The notes: generated from the letters alone by a model not told the origin. A DNA stretch of 14,905 nt from an uncultured Kiloniellales bacterium (GCA_937974415.1 CALJXB010000413.1:1-14905); one strand, 5' to 3'; counted from the first letter of the stretch, positions 7,201 to 13,006 are shown. Numbers and translations: made by a program.

Positions 7201-7622
7201 CCCGCCCAACCGCCGAGGACGCGGCCTGCGCCAGCGGCTCCTGCTGCGTGCTGGTGGTCGACGACGAACCCGAGGTCCGGGAGATGCTGGCCGAGATCCT
7301 GTCGCTCGACGGCCACCGAATCGAGACCGCCGCCTCGGGCAATGTCGCCATGCAGGTCCTCGCCGAACGCAACGTCGACGTGATCCTGAGCGACATGCGC
7401 ATGCCCGATGTCGACGGGCCCGGACTCTACCTCAGAATCAAGAACGCCTATCCAAAGCTCCTGGAGCGCATGGTCTTCATCACCGGGGACACGCTGGGGG
7501 CCGCCAACCGCGCGTTCCTCGAACGCAGCGGCCTACCGTATCTCGAGAAACCGTTCTTGCCGGCCGAGGTGCGCCAGGTCGTGCAGAAGGTGCTGGCCGG
7601 CGCGGGCGCCGGGGGCGCCTAG
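4227..7622 (+). CDS. Membrane multi-PAS hybrid sensor histidine kinase with C-terminal receiver
   Basis: This 1131-residue inner-membrane sensor has TM1 at about 20-37, a periplasmic sensor of about 115 residues (38-154), TM2 at 155-174, a HAMP-like linker to about 227 and a coiled coil to about 250. Four PAS-like domains follow at about 248-368, 374-495, 502-630 and 632-750. The kinase core has the phospho-acceptor H777 in AHELNNPL, N-box N889 (LIINAEQAM), DSGPGIP, FEPFFTTK and GTGIGLAVS. A receiver from about 1007 has D1012/D1013, phospho-acceptor D1056 (ILSDMRMP) and K1108. There is no Hpt domain, so any onward relay needs a separate Hpt protein. GGGAGAG lies about 9 nt before the ATG. The upstream SBP gene is probably co-transcribed. 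The receiver may tune kinase activity or pass phosphate on. Three cysteines (1001, 1006, 1007) sit in the linker before the receiver. Confidence 0.95.
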   Translation: MPVRFPRPTKLIADTSLRPAIAVALVIGLSLPIAFAASRDLKERRQTLLSHLVEDHNRLAEVLAISMQTPIWEVRPDAAQPLAEAILRDERVASVKVTAAMFPDFLRLDAPERRHGELLTRALPVMRAGERIGNVEIEMSTARLEAGISEQWRQVLVTGLMQLALGMLIIFPLLRYKVLAPVDQLVAQSRELADGKLDNPLEWRRADELGVLGKTFEATRLSLRNLVRNLEKRNKELIEHQAELAKRSEVLRATLDNMTDGINLIDGELRLVGWNDRMSEIMDIPRDMFREGVPVKDLVDYDLAKLDLSEEAKRKRLEEWQTTFQPGTASATRYVTAGGRELDVRRQPMPGGGYVSTFTDVTEQLATQRRQEATRRLLETVMDAVPAVLHVKDRHLRYLMVNQQFLDAWSVTRDKAIGHTNAELFRNEPARRAEERDRQVIKSRQALPFYEGSRDAANGTELVTWTTKVPLLDDDGEVEHILTVDLDITDRKRAEEDVKRWLQLFEDAIESLPNGFAVFDRSQNLVTCNSAYAAIYGQPPEDLAGATINELLPRLYAQLKTIDGGPISAEKRSGKVKFEALWEGRGDRPIEVELIDGRWMLISRHPTKEGGYATIRVDITAVKAMEHAVRDSEALVRRTLESCPVPITMTRAEDGVVIYESPASVELYGALASGQERTSRRDHFVAEQDRDRFFEALSQDGRVDDLEYEFKRTDGSRFWALVSARLIDYKGAQAIVSTTRDLTERKALEAEQARQREALHQSEKVNALGALLAGVAHELNNPLSVVVGQALLLGETVEDPKIRKRAERIGQAANRCSRIVKTFLAMARQSEPERTAVDLNEAVEAALEITGYALRSANIELDCKLGKDLPPVLGDRDQLGQVLMNLIINAEQAMSETIGERKLSVRTAFDVSSDRLEIRVADSGPGIPEDIRSRIFEPFFTTKAFGVGTGIGLAVSLGIVESHGGSLEAANTEGSGAEFVLRLPPTKQRAEARPTAEDAACASGSCCVLVVDDEPEVREMLAEILSLDGHRIETAASGNVAMQVLAERNVDVILSDMRMPDVDGPGLYLRIKNAYPKLLERMVFITGDTLGAANRAFLERSGLPYLEKPFLPAEVRQVVQKVLAGAGAGGA

Positions 7623-7726
7623 CGGAACGGAAACCGCAAAAATTCAACTAAATTCTGCGCATGACGGCGTAAGCTATTGATAATCCTCGTTCATTCTGTC
7701 GAAGTGAGTACCACCGAAATACGGCC

Positions 7727-7900
7727 TTAGAGAAGACAGTGCTTGGCGAAGTCGGCGGCTTCATTGGCCGTCCAGTCGCCCTTCGGCTTCTCCTTCATGT
7801 CGCTGCACCAGGCTTCGCTGCCCACCTCCGGCCCGCAGGCCGCGACAAGGCCGAGCAGGCTCAGAAGGATCGCGAAAGTGACGATGCGTTGTGCCGGCAT
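7727..7900 (-). CDS. DUF3012 small lipoprotein
   Basis: This tiny predicted lipoprotein has 57 residues. It has a hydrophobic signal (about residues 6-21) ending in the lipobox VAAC. The short mature part contains the DUF3012 signature GSEAWCSDMKEKPKGDWTAN, followed by a final conserved Cys near the C-terminus. The ATG at 7898-7900 is chosen because GGGAG lies about 9 nt upstream on the minus strand; a longer in-frame start would only add seven residues before the signal. Function is unknown for the family. The two mature cysteines after the lipid Cys could form a disulfide. It stands alone between the end of the hybrid kinase (convergent) and the IalB-like gene, so it is either its own unit or the last gene of the minus-strand envelope cluster. 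Confidence 0.85.
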   Translation of the reverse strand: MPAQRIVTFAILLSLLGLVAACGPEVGSEAWCSDMKEKPKGDWTANEAADFAKHCLL

Positions 7901-7991
7901 CCGTTGAGACTCCCTTGCCATGTCCCAGGCGGTTTGAACGCGGCCCTGCTCTCCCCGTGCGCCGGGCGGCCCGGGCGCAGGGTCGGGAACG

Positions 7992-8462
7992 CTATTGCCC
8001 CGGCCGGTATTCCGAGATCAAGGCATTGGCCCGCTGGTAAGCCTTGGTGAAGCCGAGTAGGGAAACCTCGCCTGCGACCTCTTCGCCCGACGCTTGGCTG
8101 GTCCAGGTCAGCCGCGCGTTCTGGCCCGCTCTGAACTGCCGGATGGCTGCGGTGAAGGTGTCGTCGGCATAGAAGTCGTCCTCGCGCCAGCGCAGCACCT
8201 GCTTGTCGTCGATCTGGGCGGTGACCTCCGATCCCGGTTTGCGTTCGGCACCGTGGCCGACGAAGACCAGCTCATAGTTCCGGCTGCTGACCAAAACGGA
8301 AAGTTCGTCGCGGATCACGTAGCAGCTTCTGTATTGCGCGATATCGTCGTCGAAACACAGCACTTGCCAGTCTCCCGAGGTCTCCTCGACGCTGCGTTCC
8401 TGGGCGGCGGCGGCGCTCACACCCAGGATCAGACAGACGGCCCAAACCAATCGAAGGCGCAT
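7992..8462 (-). CDS. IalB-like secreted protein (invasion-associated locus B family)
   Basis: This predicted periplasmic protein of about 156 residues has a signal peptide (MRLRLVWAVCLILGVSAAAA) and an IalB-type body. The early GDWQVLCFDDD with a second Cys in YRSCYVIRD, and the later strands, fit the family named after Bartonella IalB. Alphaproteobacteria carry many IalB paralogues, and most have no proven link to host invasion. Three in-frame ATGs lie close together (8477, 8471, 8462). I chose 8462 because it places the basic residues and hydrophobic core in normal signal-peptide order and has a G-run 9 nt upstream; 8477 would add five residues. The gene lies 91 bp upstream of the DUF3012 gene on the same strand. 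The role is unknown, and an envelope or redox-linked function is only a guess from the Cys pair. Confidence 0.82.
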   Translation of the reverse strand: MRLRLVWAVCLILGVSAAAAQERSVEETSGDWQVLCFDDDIAQYRSCYVIRDELSVLVSSRNYELVFVGHGAERKPGSEVTAQIDDKQVLRWREDDFYADDTFTAAIRQFRAGQNARLTWTSQASGEEVAGEVSLLGFTKAYQRANALISEYRPGQ

Positions 8463-8605
8463 CGGCGGCATCCCCATTCTGTTGCTGAGGTGATACTAAC
8501 GGTTTCCAGGCGCCGCTGAACAGACGCGACGTAGCGGCCCGACCCGATCGCCAGTCCGAGCCGGCCCACGGGCCTGCCAAGAGCGCACGTCCGTCGGCGC
8601 TGGCG

Positions 8606-8959
8606 TCATTCCGCCGGCCCATTGCCCGACCCTTCCCTGTGCTGGCTCTCTTTGGCAGATTCGAGGACCCGCTGCCATACGGCCTGGCCCTTGCGGTCGT
8701 CGTCATCCAGCTCGGCGATGGCCCGGTGGGCCGCCTCGATGACCGCACCGGCGCCATGCTCGCGTATGAGTTCGTCGGCCATGCGGTTGACTTCATTGCC
8801 GGCGCCATTCTCGCGATCGGAGCCCAAACGGCCGGCATAGGAAGCCGCTTCCGCCGCTGAGCCGCCGCGCTGGAGGACGGCGTGCCTGACCCTGCTCGCG
8901 GCCAGCACCACGACCAAAGCCACGCCCAGGCCGAGAACGATTCCGCCAAGCCACGTCAT
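8606..8959 (-). CDS. Small single-span membrane protein, unknown function
   Basis: This predicted inner-membrane protein of 117 residues has one N-terminal helix (about residues 4-21, GGIVLGLGVALVVVLAAS) followed by a charged cytoplasmic-type tail. The tail segment at about 68-104 (GAVIEAAHRAIAEL, then KGQAVWQRVLES) resembles a short helical repeat seen in small alphaproteobacterial proteins of the pattern 'A..RADEL...GD..GQ.VW.RI..A...L'. I recognise that pattern from general knowledge and cannot name a curated family. The ATG at 8957-8959 has AAGGTG about 7 nt upstream. The gene lies 143 bp upstream of the IalB-like gene on the same strand. Its upstream region carries a DnaA box and GANTC cluster (9109-9144). 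Confidence 0.72.
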   Translation of the reverse strand: MTWLGGIVLGLGVALVVVLAASRVRHAVLQRGGSAAEAASYAGRLGSDRENGAGNEVNRMADELIREHGAGAVIEAAHRAIAELDDDDRKGQAVWQRVLESAKESQHREGSGNGPAE

Positions 8960-9367
8960 TGCAACACCTTCGCCACGCCCCTACTTGCATTCGCGGCCGC
9001 CCCCTCCGCCAAAAGGCCGTCAGGACGTGCCGAGCGGCGTAATCCGCACTATGCGATGAGATCTCGGCAAAATGAAGGCCATGTGTCTGAGGGGCCGAGC
9101 CTCGACCATTTATCCACAAGATTCTGACTCAAACCCGGGGATTCGGCTTGCGGCGCTACGGCCTTTTGGAAAATCCTGGCCCGTTGCCCGTGAGAACTAG
9201 GCTTGCTTAGAGCTCGGGGAATCGACGACGGGCAACGCCCTGGCGCCCGCGCGGCGGACGACGTGAGCTCCCCCCGGACCTTGCGCGCCGTGCCGGGCGC
9301 CAGTCTTCGACCGGCGTCTTGGCCTGGCCCCCGCCGGCCAGCTGTTTCCGACATGCAAGCAGACGCG
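8960..9367. other. Intergenic region of about 400 bp
   Basis: This gap lies between the unknown lipoprotein (stop side) and the small membrane protein (start side). A 110-codon open frame on the minus strand crosses it, but it overlaps the lipoprotein end, has no recognisable domain and no clear ribosome site, so I do not call it. The notable content is the DnaA box/GANTC cluster at 9109-9144. No clear terminator or sigma-70 promoter was found. Confidence 0.5.
9109..9144. promoter_or_regulatory. Consensus DnaA box with three adjacent GANTC (CcrM-type) sites
   Basis: TTATCCACA at 9110-9118 is an exact match to the consensus DnaA box. GATTC (9120-9124), GACTC (9126-9130) and GATTC (9140-9144) follow within 26 bp; GANTC is the CcrM methylation target in alphaproteobacteria. 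The cluster is about 150-185 bp upstream of the small membrane protein start. Replication-linked control is an inference. Confidence 0.45.
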
Positions 9368-9829
9368 TTACTCGGTGGCATAGCGCTCCAGCTCGACCGC
9401 CGTTGCGCAGTCGTTGGAGCCCCGGGTCTCCGCCGCGTAGCTGCCCACGGCTCTGCGGGCGCCGAAATCGAGGCTGACGATCACGAACCGTGGCGCCGGG
9501 GTGCCGTTGAAGTCGGGGCTCTTGCCGGCCCGAGCCTTTTGCAGGCTGCCGTTGGGCGGGATGGTGCCGCGCAGATCGTAACGCACGGTTTCCCAAATGA
9601 AATGTCCCGACACCTTGTTGCCGTCCTGCACCAGATCGATGGCCCACGACAGGCCGCAGGCGTCGTAGCTACCGATACCCACCCAGCGGCTGTGTTCGAT
9701 TTCGTGGCCGTTTTGAACGCTCGGCACGGGGCCAGGATCCGGCGGGGCCAGCGGCTCTGCCGGCTCGGGTCCGCTCGAACAAGCCGAGAGAAACAGGACC
9801 GTCGAGAGGGCCGCGAGGAATCTGGGCAT
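9368..9829 (-). CDS. Predicted lipoprotein, family not recognised
   Basis: This outer-envelope lipoprotein candidate has 153 residues. The signal MPRFLAALSTVLFLSAC ends in the lipobox LSAC, with the lipidated Cys at 17. A Pro-rich, Ala-rich linker follows (about 18-38, EPAEPLAPPDPGPVP). The globular part then begins near GHEIEHSRWVGIG and looks beta-rich, with alternating hydrophobic residues and Gly. It has two cysteines (DACG, NDCA) that could form a disulfide. The ATG at 9827-9829 is chosen because it starts the signal peptide directly; a longer in-frame start adds 17 residues of no obvious function. The ribosome site is modest (GGAG about 12 nt upstream). I cannot assign a function. It is downstream of the PAS_5 gene on the same strand, 110 bp away. 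Confidence 0.75.
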   Translation of the reverse strand: MPRFLAALSTVLFLSACSSGPEPAEPLAPPDPGPVPSVQNGHEIEHSRWVGIGSYDACGLSWAIDLVQDGNKVSGHFIWETVRYDLRGTIPPNGSLQKARAGKSPDFNGTPAPRFVIVSLDFGARRAVGSYAAETRGSNDCATAVELERYATE

Positions 9830-9881
9830 GTCCGCAGTGAACTCCGAGCGCGCTGCACCGCCAAGCCCCAGGTTACCCACA

Positions 9882-9949
9882 GGCTGTTAATTCTTCCTTC
9901 CGGCGCGCGACCTGTACGACAGGTGACGGCCGATCCGAATTAAACAGCC
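9882..9949 (-). repeat. Nested inverted repeats between PAS_5 and lipoprotein genes
   Basis: The outer arms GGCTGTTAATTC (9882-9893) and GAATTAAACAGCC (9937-9949) are complementary apart from one bulged base. Inside lies a perfect short hairpin ACCTGT-ACG-ACAGGT (9910-9924). The right outer arm includes the PAS_5 stop codon. The structure could be a weak terminator or a processing site. There is no clear T-run right after the inner hairpin. Confidence 0.45.
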
Positions 9950-10467
9950 GTAACGGTGGTCGTCTCCGAGAGGGTGACGAAGGGGTCGAATTCCAGGTCG
10001 CGCAGCCAATCGCACTGGGACGCCCCCAGCAGCGCGTTCACGTTCTCGCCGTCGTCCGACAAGGGAAGCATGACCCGCTCGCCGCTTTTCGCTATCTCGT
10101 CGGCAAGAGTCAAAGAAACCCGGTCATGGACGATCGCCGGCCCTTGGCGGACCGTGCGGACCTTTTTCGCGACTGATTTGAGCCGATCGGGCGGAAAGAC
10201 CTCGTCGAGATGCTTGCCCGCGATGTTGCGCCCCCAAAAAGAATTGACGAATTCGCCGGCCAGGCGGTAGCGAAACCGGCCGCTCTCGGCCAGGTAATCG
10301 CACAGCCATATACGGCCCAGGGCCCAGGGGATTTCCACCGGATCGACGCTGCCGAGGGCCGGCATGGCGCGCGCGCCGCGTTTGTCCAGCCAATAGCCGA
10401 TCAATCGGCGCAAGGTCCGGTTTTCGACGTGCTCGAAGGACGCGAGATCTGGGCTATCGTATGGCAT
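9940..10467 (-). CDS. Single-domain PAS protein (PAS_5 family)
   Basis: This soluble protein of 175 residues consists essentially of one PAS_5 domain, a family largely confined to alphaproteobacteria. Matching features in order are the helix LRRLIGYWLDKRG, RAMPALGSVDPVEIPW (about 34-49), then FRYRLAGEFVNSFWGRNIAGKHLDEVF (about 65-91), and a final strand region near ERVMLPLSDDG. No output domain is attached, so it probably acts through protein contacts. The Caulobacter cell-cycle regulator MopJ is also a single-domain PAS protein; whether this is a true relative is untested. The ATG at 10465-10467 has a weak AGAG ribosome site. The upstream intergenic region carries an AT-rich core with a perfect CtrA-type box, shared with the divergent AAA+ gene. 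Confidence 0.85.
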   Translation of the reverse strand: MPYDSPDLASFEHVENRTLRRLIGYWLDKRGARAMPALGSVDPVEIPWALGRIWLCDYLAESGRFRYRLAGEFVNSFWGRNIAGKHLDEVFPPDRLKSVAKKVRTVRQGPAIVHDRVSLTLADEIAKSGERVMLPLSDDGENVNALLGASQCDWLRDLEFDPFVTLSETTTVTAV

Positions 10468-10602
10468 GGCTCTTTACGGCTCTGTTGAACGCGAGGGCCC
10501 TTGCGCCTTCTTCAGCCCTGGTCAAATGAATGAGACTGCGGATCATCGGTCGCACTCCAGTTTCTATGTGACGCCTCAAGGATCGATCCTGGCGCAAAGG
10601 CC

Positions 10603-10617
10603 TTAATTGCCGATTAA
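10603..10617. promoter_or_regulatory. CtrA-type binding site (TTAA-N7-TTAA)
   Basis: TTAA at 10603-10606 and TTAA at 10614-10617 are separated by exactly seven bases (TTGCCGA), matching the CtrA full-site consensus. The box lies 136 bp upstream of the PAS_5 start and about 350 bp upstream of the AAA+ start. AT-rich surroundings raise the chance of a random match. Confidence 0.5.
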
Positions 10618-10629
10618 AATTGAAATAAA

Positions 10630-10670
10630 AATGTAATCCGCTTGTACTGCATTTTAAATAAAAATACTAT
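10630..10670. promoter_or_regulatory. Candidate overlapping divergent sigma-70-like promoters
   Basis: Toward the AAA+ gene: TTGTAC (10642-10647), a 17-nt spacer, TACTAT (10665-10670). Toward the PAS_5 gene, on the minus strand: TTTAAA (10653-10658), a 17-nt spacer, TACATT (10630-10635). Both are imperfect and lie in AT-rich DNA, so they are weak calls. If real, the CtrA-type box lies upstream of the first promoter and just downstream of the second. Confidence 0.25.
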
Positions 10671-10965
10671 TTGTTTGAAAGATACTCCACACATAATCGA
10701 TCTATTCAATAATACGGTTTTATTTTAATTTGAGATAAACTTGGCGTGAAGATGCTGGACTACCGCGTGGCATGGCTCGGCAGGACCTCGGGGAAGGCGT
10801 CGAAAGCCTGAAGACCAGGCGCTCGGGCAATCACCGAATTTTGGCGAATTGTTAAGCCTTCGTGGTTAATTCTGAGGGCGATGATGTTCATAGATGTGAA
10901 ACTCGTGGATCAACAACAGCCGGCGCACATTGCGCCGCCATTCCAACCGAGAACCGACTAGAGTC

Positions 10966-12420
10966 ATGTCGACCACTCAGCAAGAACCGAAACTGGGTGC
11001 GCTTCTGGTCTCCGAGGGGCTGATCAGCGATGCCGACGTCGAGCTCGCCCTGGAGCGCCAGAAGGAGAACGGCGGGCTCCTCGGCGAGATCCTGGTGGCG
11101 CTCGGTGTGATCACCCGCTCCCAGCTAGAATCCGTTTTCCAGGCGGCACCCTTGGCGCCACGCAACCTCTCGGACATCGGGATTCCTCTCAACCAGCTTC
11201 TCAGGCTGCTGGTCAAGGCCGCCTACGTTGCGAACGTGCGAACGCCGTCGCAAATGCGTGACTGTTTGAAGCTGCCGTCCCATCTGGTCATCAAGTTGAT
11301 CGAAGAGGCCACGAGCCAAAATCTGCTGGCGGCCCAAGGGGCGGCGGCGCGCGATCAGTTCGAGCGCTCGGCCGAACTCTCCTACACCTTGAGCGAACGG
11401 GGACAACGCCTCGCCGCCGAAGCGCTCAATCAGAGTCATTACGTTGGCCCGGTCCCGGTGCCGCTGCGCGCCTATCAGGACAGGATCGTCGCCCAGAAGA
11501 TCACCAACGAGCGCATTAGCCCCGAGATGATCGAGGGCAGCTTGAGAGACTTCGTCGTTCCCGCGAGCTTCATCGAGAAAATCGGCCCGGCGATCAACTC
11601 CGGGCGCTCCATTCTGCTTTACGGCCCACCCGGCAACGGCAAGTCCTCTCTGGCCAAGCGCATTGGGCGGGTCTTCAAGAACTCGATCTACGTGCCCTAT
11701 TGCGTCGACATCGACGGCCAGATCATGAAGGTCTACGACCCGAGCATACATGAGGAGGTCGACAAGGATCACACCGACGCGGATCATGGCAGCATCGTTC
11801 AAGACAAGATGGACCGGCGCTGGGTTGCCTGCCGGCGGCCGGTCGTCGTGGTTGGCGGCGAATTGAACCTTTCCATGCTGGACTTGGAGTTCAATAGCGT
11901 CTCGAAGTTCTACGATGCCCCCGTCCATCTCAAGGCCCTGGGCGGCACCTTCATCATTGACGACTTCGGCCGCCAGTTCGTGCAGCCCAAGGACCTCTTG
12001 AACCGCTGGATCGTGCCGCTGGAAAGCCGCGTGGACTACATGCGCCTGCACAGCGGCAAGACCTTCTCGATCCCCTTCGACGAGCTGATCATCTTCGCCA
12101 CCAACTTGACGCCGTCGGATTTGATGGATCCGGCCTTCCTGCGGCGCATTCCCTACAAGATCGAAACCCTCGGCCCCAGCCTGTCGGACTTCCGCATCAT
12201 ATTCGAGCGGGTCTCGCGCGAGCGCGGCCTCGAATTGCCGGAGGAGATGCTCAGCTTCGTGGTCCAGGAATTGACCGAATCCCTGGGCTTCGATCTCGCC
12301 GCCTACCAGCCGGGCTTTATCGCCGATCACGTGATCAACGGCTGCAAGTTCAAGGGGTCGACGCCCGGCTATAGCAAGGACGAGGTGCGCAAGGCCCTGT
12401 CCCACCTTCAGGCTGCTTAG
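10966..12420 (+). CDS. AAA+ ATPase with N-terminal MshEN-like domain and winged-helix-like middle
   Basis: This cytoplasmic protein of 484 residues has three parts. (1) Residues 9-61 show two 24-residue motifs separated by 5 residues, the MshEN / T2SSE_N layout. Motif 1 (K9-Q32) keeps LG, LV, G and the final Q. Motif 2 (L38-A61) keeps LG, LV and G but lacks the starting Arg and final Gln. MshEN domains of MshE-type ATPases bind c-di-GMP. (2) About 75-175 is helical with winged-helix character (MRDCLKLPSHLVIKLIEEA, then YTLSERGQRLA). (3) The AAA+ core has Walker A GPPGNGKS (K226), Walker B FIIDD (D332-D333), sensor N380 in FATN and arginines 393-394 in FLRRIPYKI. ATG 10966 is chosen over an upstream TTG (10930); the ribosome site is weak. 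The partner and target are unknown. It is not a secretion ATPase of the GspE type in its core. Confidence 0.88.
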   Translation: MSTTQQEPKLGALLVSEGLISDADVELALERQKENGGLLGEILVALGVITRSQLESVFQAAPLAPRNLSDIGIPLNQLLRLLVKAAYVANVRTPSQMRDCLKLPSHLVIKLIEEATSQNLLAAQGAAARDQFERSAELSYTLSERGQRLAAEALNQSHYVGPVPVPLRAYQDRIVAQKITNERISPEMIEGSLRDFVVPASFIEKIGPAINSGRSILLYGPPGNGKSSLAKRIGRVFKNSIYVPYCVDIDGQIMKVYDPSIHEEVDKDHTDADHGSIVQDKMDRRWVACRRPVVVVGGELNLSMLDLEFNSVSKFYDAPVHLKALGGTFIIDDFGRQFVQPKDLLNRWIVPLESRVDYMRLHSGKTFSIPFDELIIFATNLTPSDLMDPAFLRRIPYKIETLGPSLSDFRIIFERVSRERGLELPEEMLSFVVQELTESLGFDLAAYQPGFIADHVINGCKFKGSTPGYSKDEVRKALSHLQAA

Positions 12421-12427
12421 GGCGCTC

Positions 12428-12441
12428 GGCCTCCAGAGGCC
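12428..12441. terminator. Short hairpin between convergent genes
   Basis: GGCCTC-CA-GAGGCC forms a 6-bp dyad in the 31-bp gap between the AAA+ stop (12420) and the SYLF stop (12452). It is the only structure that could end both transcripts. It lacks a T-run and has a tight loop, so this is a weak terminator call. Confidence 0.25.
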
Positions 12442-12451
12442 CTCCGCCCGC

Positions 12452-13006
12452 CTATGGGTCTAATTTCGAGACCTTGGTTCCTTCCACGCTGACCCCGGCC
12501 ATAAGGCCCTCCTCGCCGAAATTGAAACCTATGATCGGGTTTTGAGCCGTCAGGGTGTCGAGCGACCCGGTCGCACCCGCCTCGACCACCGTCACATCCG
12601 CGTTCACGCCGGCCTCCCAGCCGTCCGCGCCGGTAAAGCCCTCGAGGGCCTTCTCGGTCATGAACATGATGACCAGCGAGCGCGTGGAGAGGCCCAACTG
12701 CAGGCCGATCGAACCGGACGCGCTGCTGTAGTAGGCTTGCGACTCGCCGTCGACCCGCAAGACGCCCTCGCCGTATTCGCCGCCGACGATGAAGCCGCCT
12801 TTGGTGATGCTCGGAAAGACCAGGATCCCGCTCGCCTTGGCGCCGAGCTCCTTGGCCGCCGAGGATTCCTTGTAGAGGGTTTCGAGCGCCTGGTTCGCCT
12901 CGGCATCGATTTCAGCCGCGGATTTGGCCGAGGCCGGTCCGGTCCCAAGGACGATCACAAAGCCCATGGCCAGGGCGGCGATCAAAGCGCGCGCGGATCG
13001 GGTCAT
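12452..13006 (-). CDS. Secreted SYLF-domain (Ysc84-like) lipid-binding protein
   Basis: This exported protein of 184 residues has a signal peptide at about 1-27 ending PASA before KSAAEI. The SYLF domain covers most of the rest: ASGILVFPSITKGGFIVGGEYGEGVL, the YYSSASGSIGLQLG core, and TRSLVIMFMTEKALEGF. SYLF/Ysc84 domains bind phosphoinositides or acidic lipids in eukaryotes. Bacterial members are envelope proteins of poorly defined role. The ATG at 13004-13006 has a strong AGGGAG about 6 nt upstream; longer in-frame starts lack signal-peptide character. A short dyad (GCCGAC-AC-GTCGGC, 13032-13045) lies in its leader. It converges with the AAA+ gene and follows the BTAD/TPR regulator on the same strand at a distance of about 180 bp. 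Confidence 0.92.
   Translation of the reverse strand: MTRSARALIAALAMGFVIVLGTGPASAKSAAEIDAEANQALETLYKESSAAKELGAKASGILVFPSITKGGFIVGGEYGEGVLRVDGESQAYYSSASGSIGLQLGLSTRSLVIMFMTEKALEGFTGADGWEAGVNADVTVVEAGATGSLDTLTAQNPIIGFNFGEEGLMAGVSVEGTKVSKLDP

Larger units (their letters stand above)
10468..10965. other. Divergent intergenic region with AT-rich core
   Basis: This stretch of about 500 bp separates the PAS_5 gene (minus) from the AAA+ gene (plus). By my count 10611-10740 is about 24% GC, against clearly GC-rich flanks. It holds a CtrA-type box (10603-10617) and a near match TTAA-N7-TAAA (10725-10739). It also holds a 12-bp palindrome AGGATCGATCCT (10579-10590) and candidate divergent promoters. 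A GAGTC (GANTC) site abuts the AAA+ start codon (10961-10965). No gene was supported here. Confidence 0.7.

Noticed and set aside
7605..7619. GGCGCC-GGG-GGCGCC hairpin at the kinase 3' end as a terminator
   Set aside because: It lies inside the coding sequence (Gly/Ala-rich tail) and has no T-run after it; likely a by-product of Gly/Ala codons.
8496..8678. Minus-strand open frame of 60 codons overlapping the end of the small membrane protein gene
   Set aside because: Out of frame overlap with a better-supported gene, no domain and no good ribosome site.
9049..9381. Minus-strand open frame of 110 codons in the 8960-9367 gap
   Set aside because: Overlaps the end of the lipoprotein gene, has low-complexity Arg/Ser/Pro-rich translation, no domain and no convincing ribosome site.
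10852..10869. Second pair of TTAA half-sites upstream of the AAA+ gene
   Set aside because: The spacing is 10 bases, not the 7 of a CtrA full site; half-sites alone are too common in AT-rich DNA.
11125..12405. Minus-strand open frame of 426 codons opposite the AAA+ gene
   Set aside because: The plus strand carries Walker A, Walker B and sensor motifs in the right order; the antisense product has no domain.
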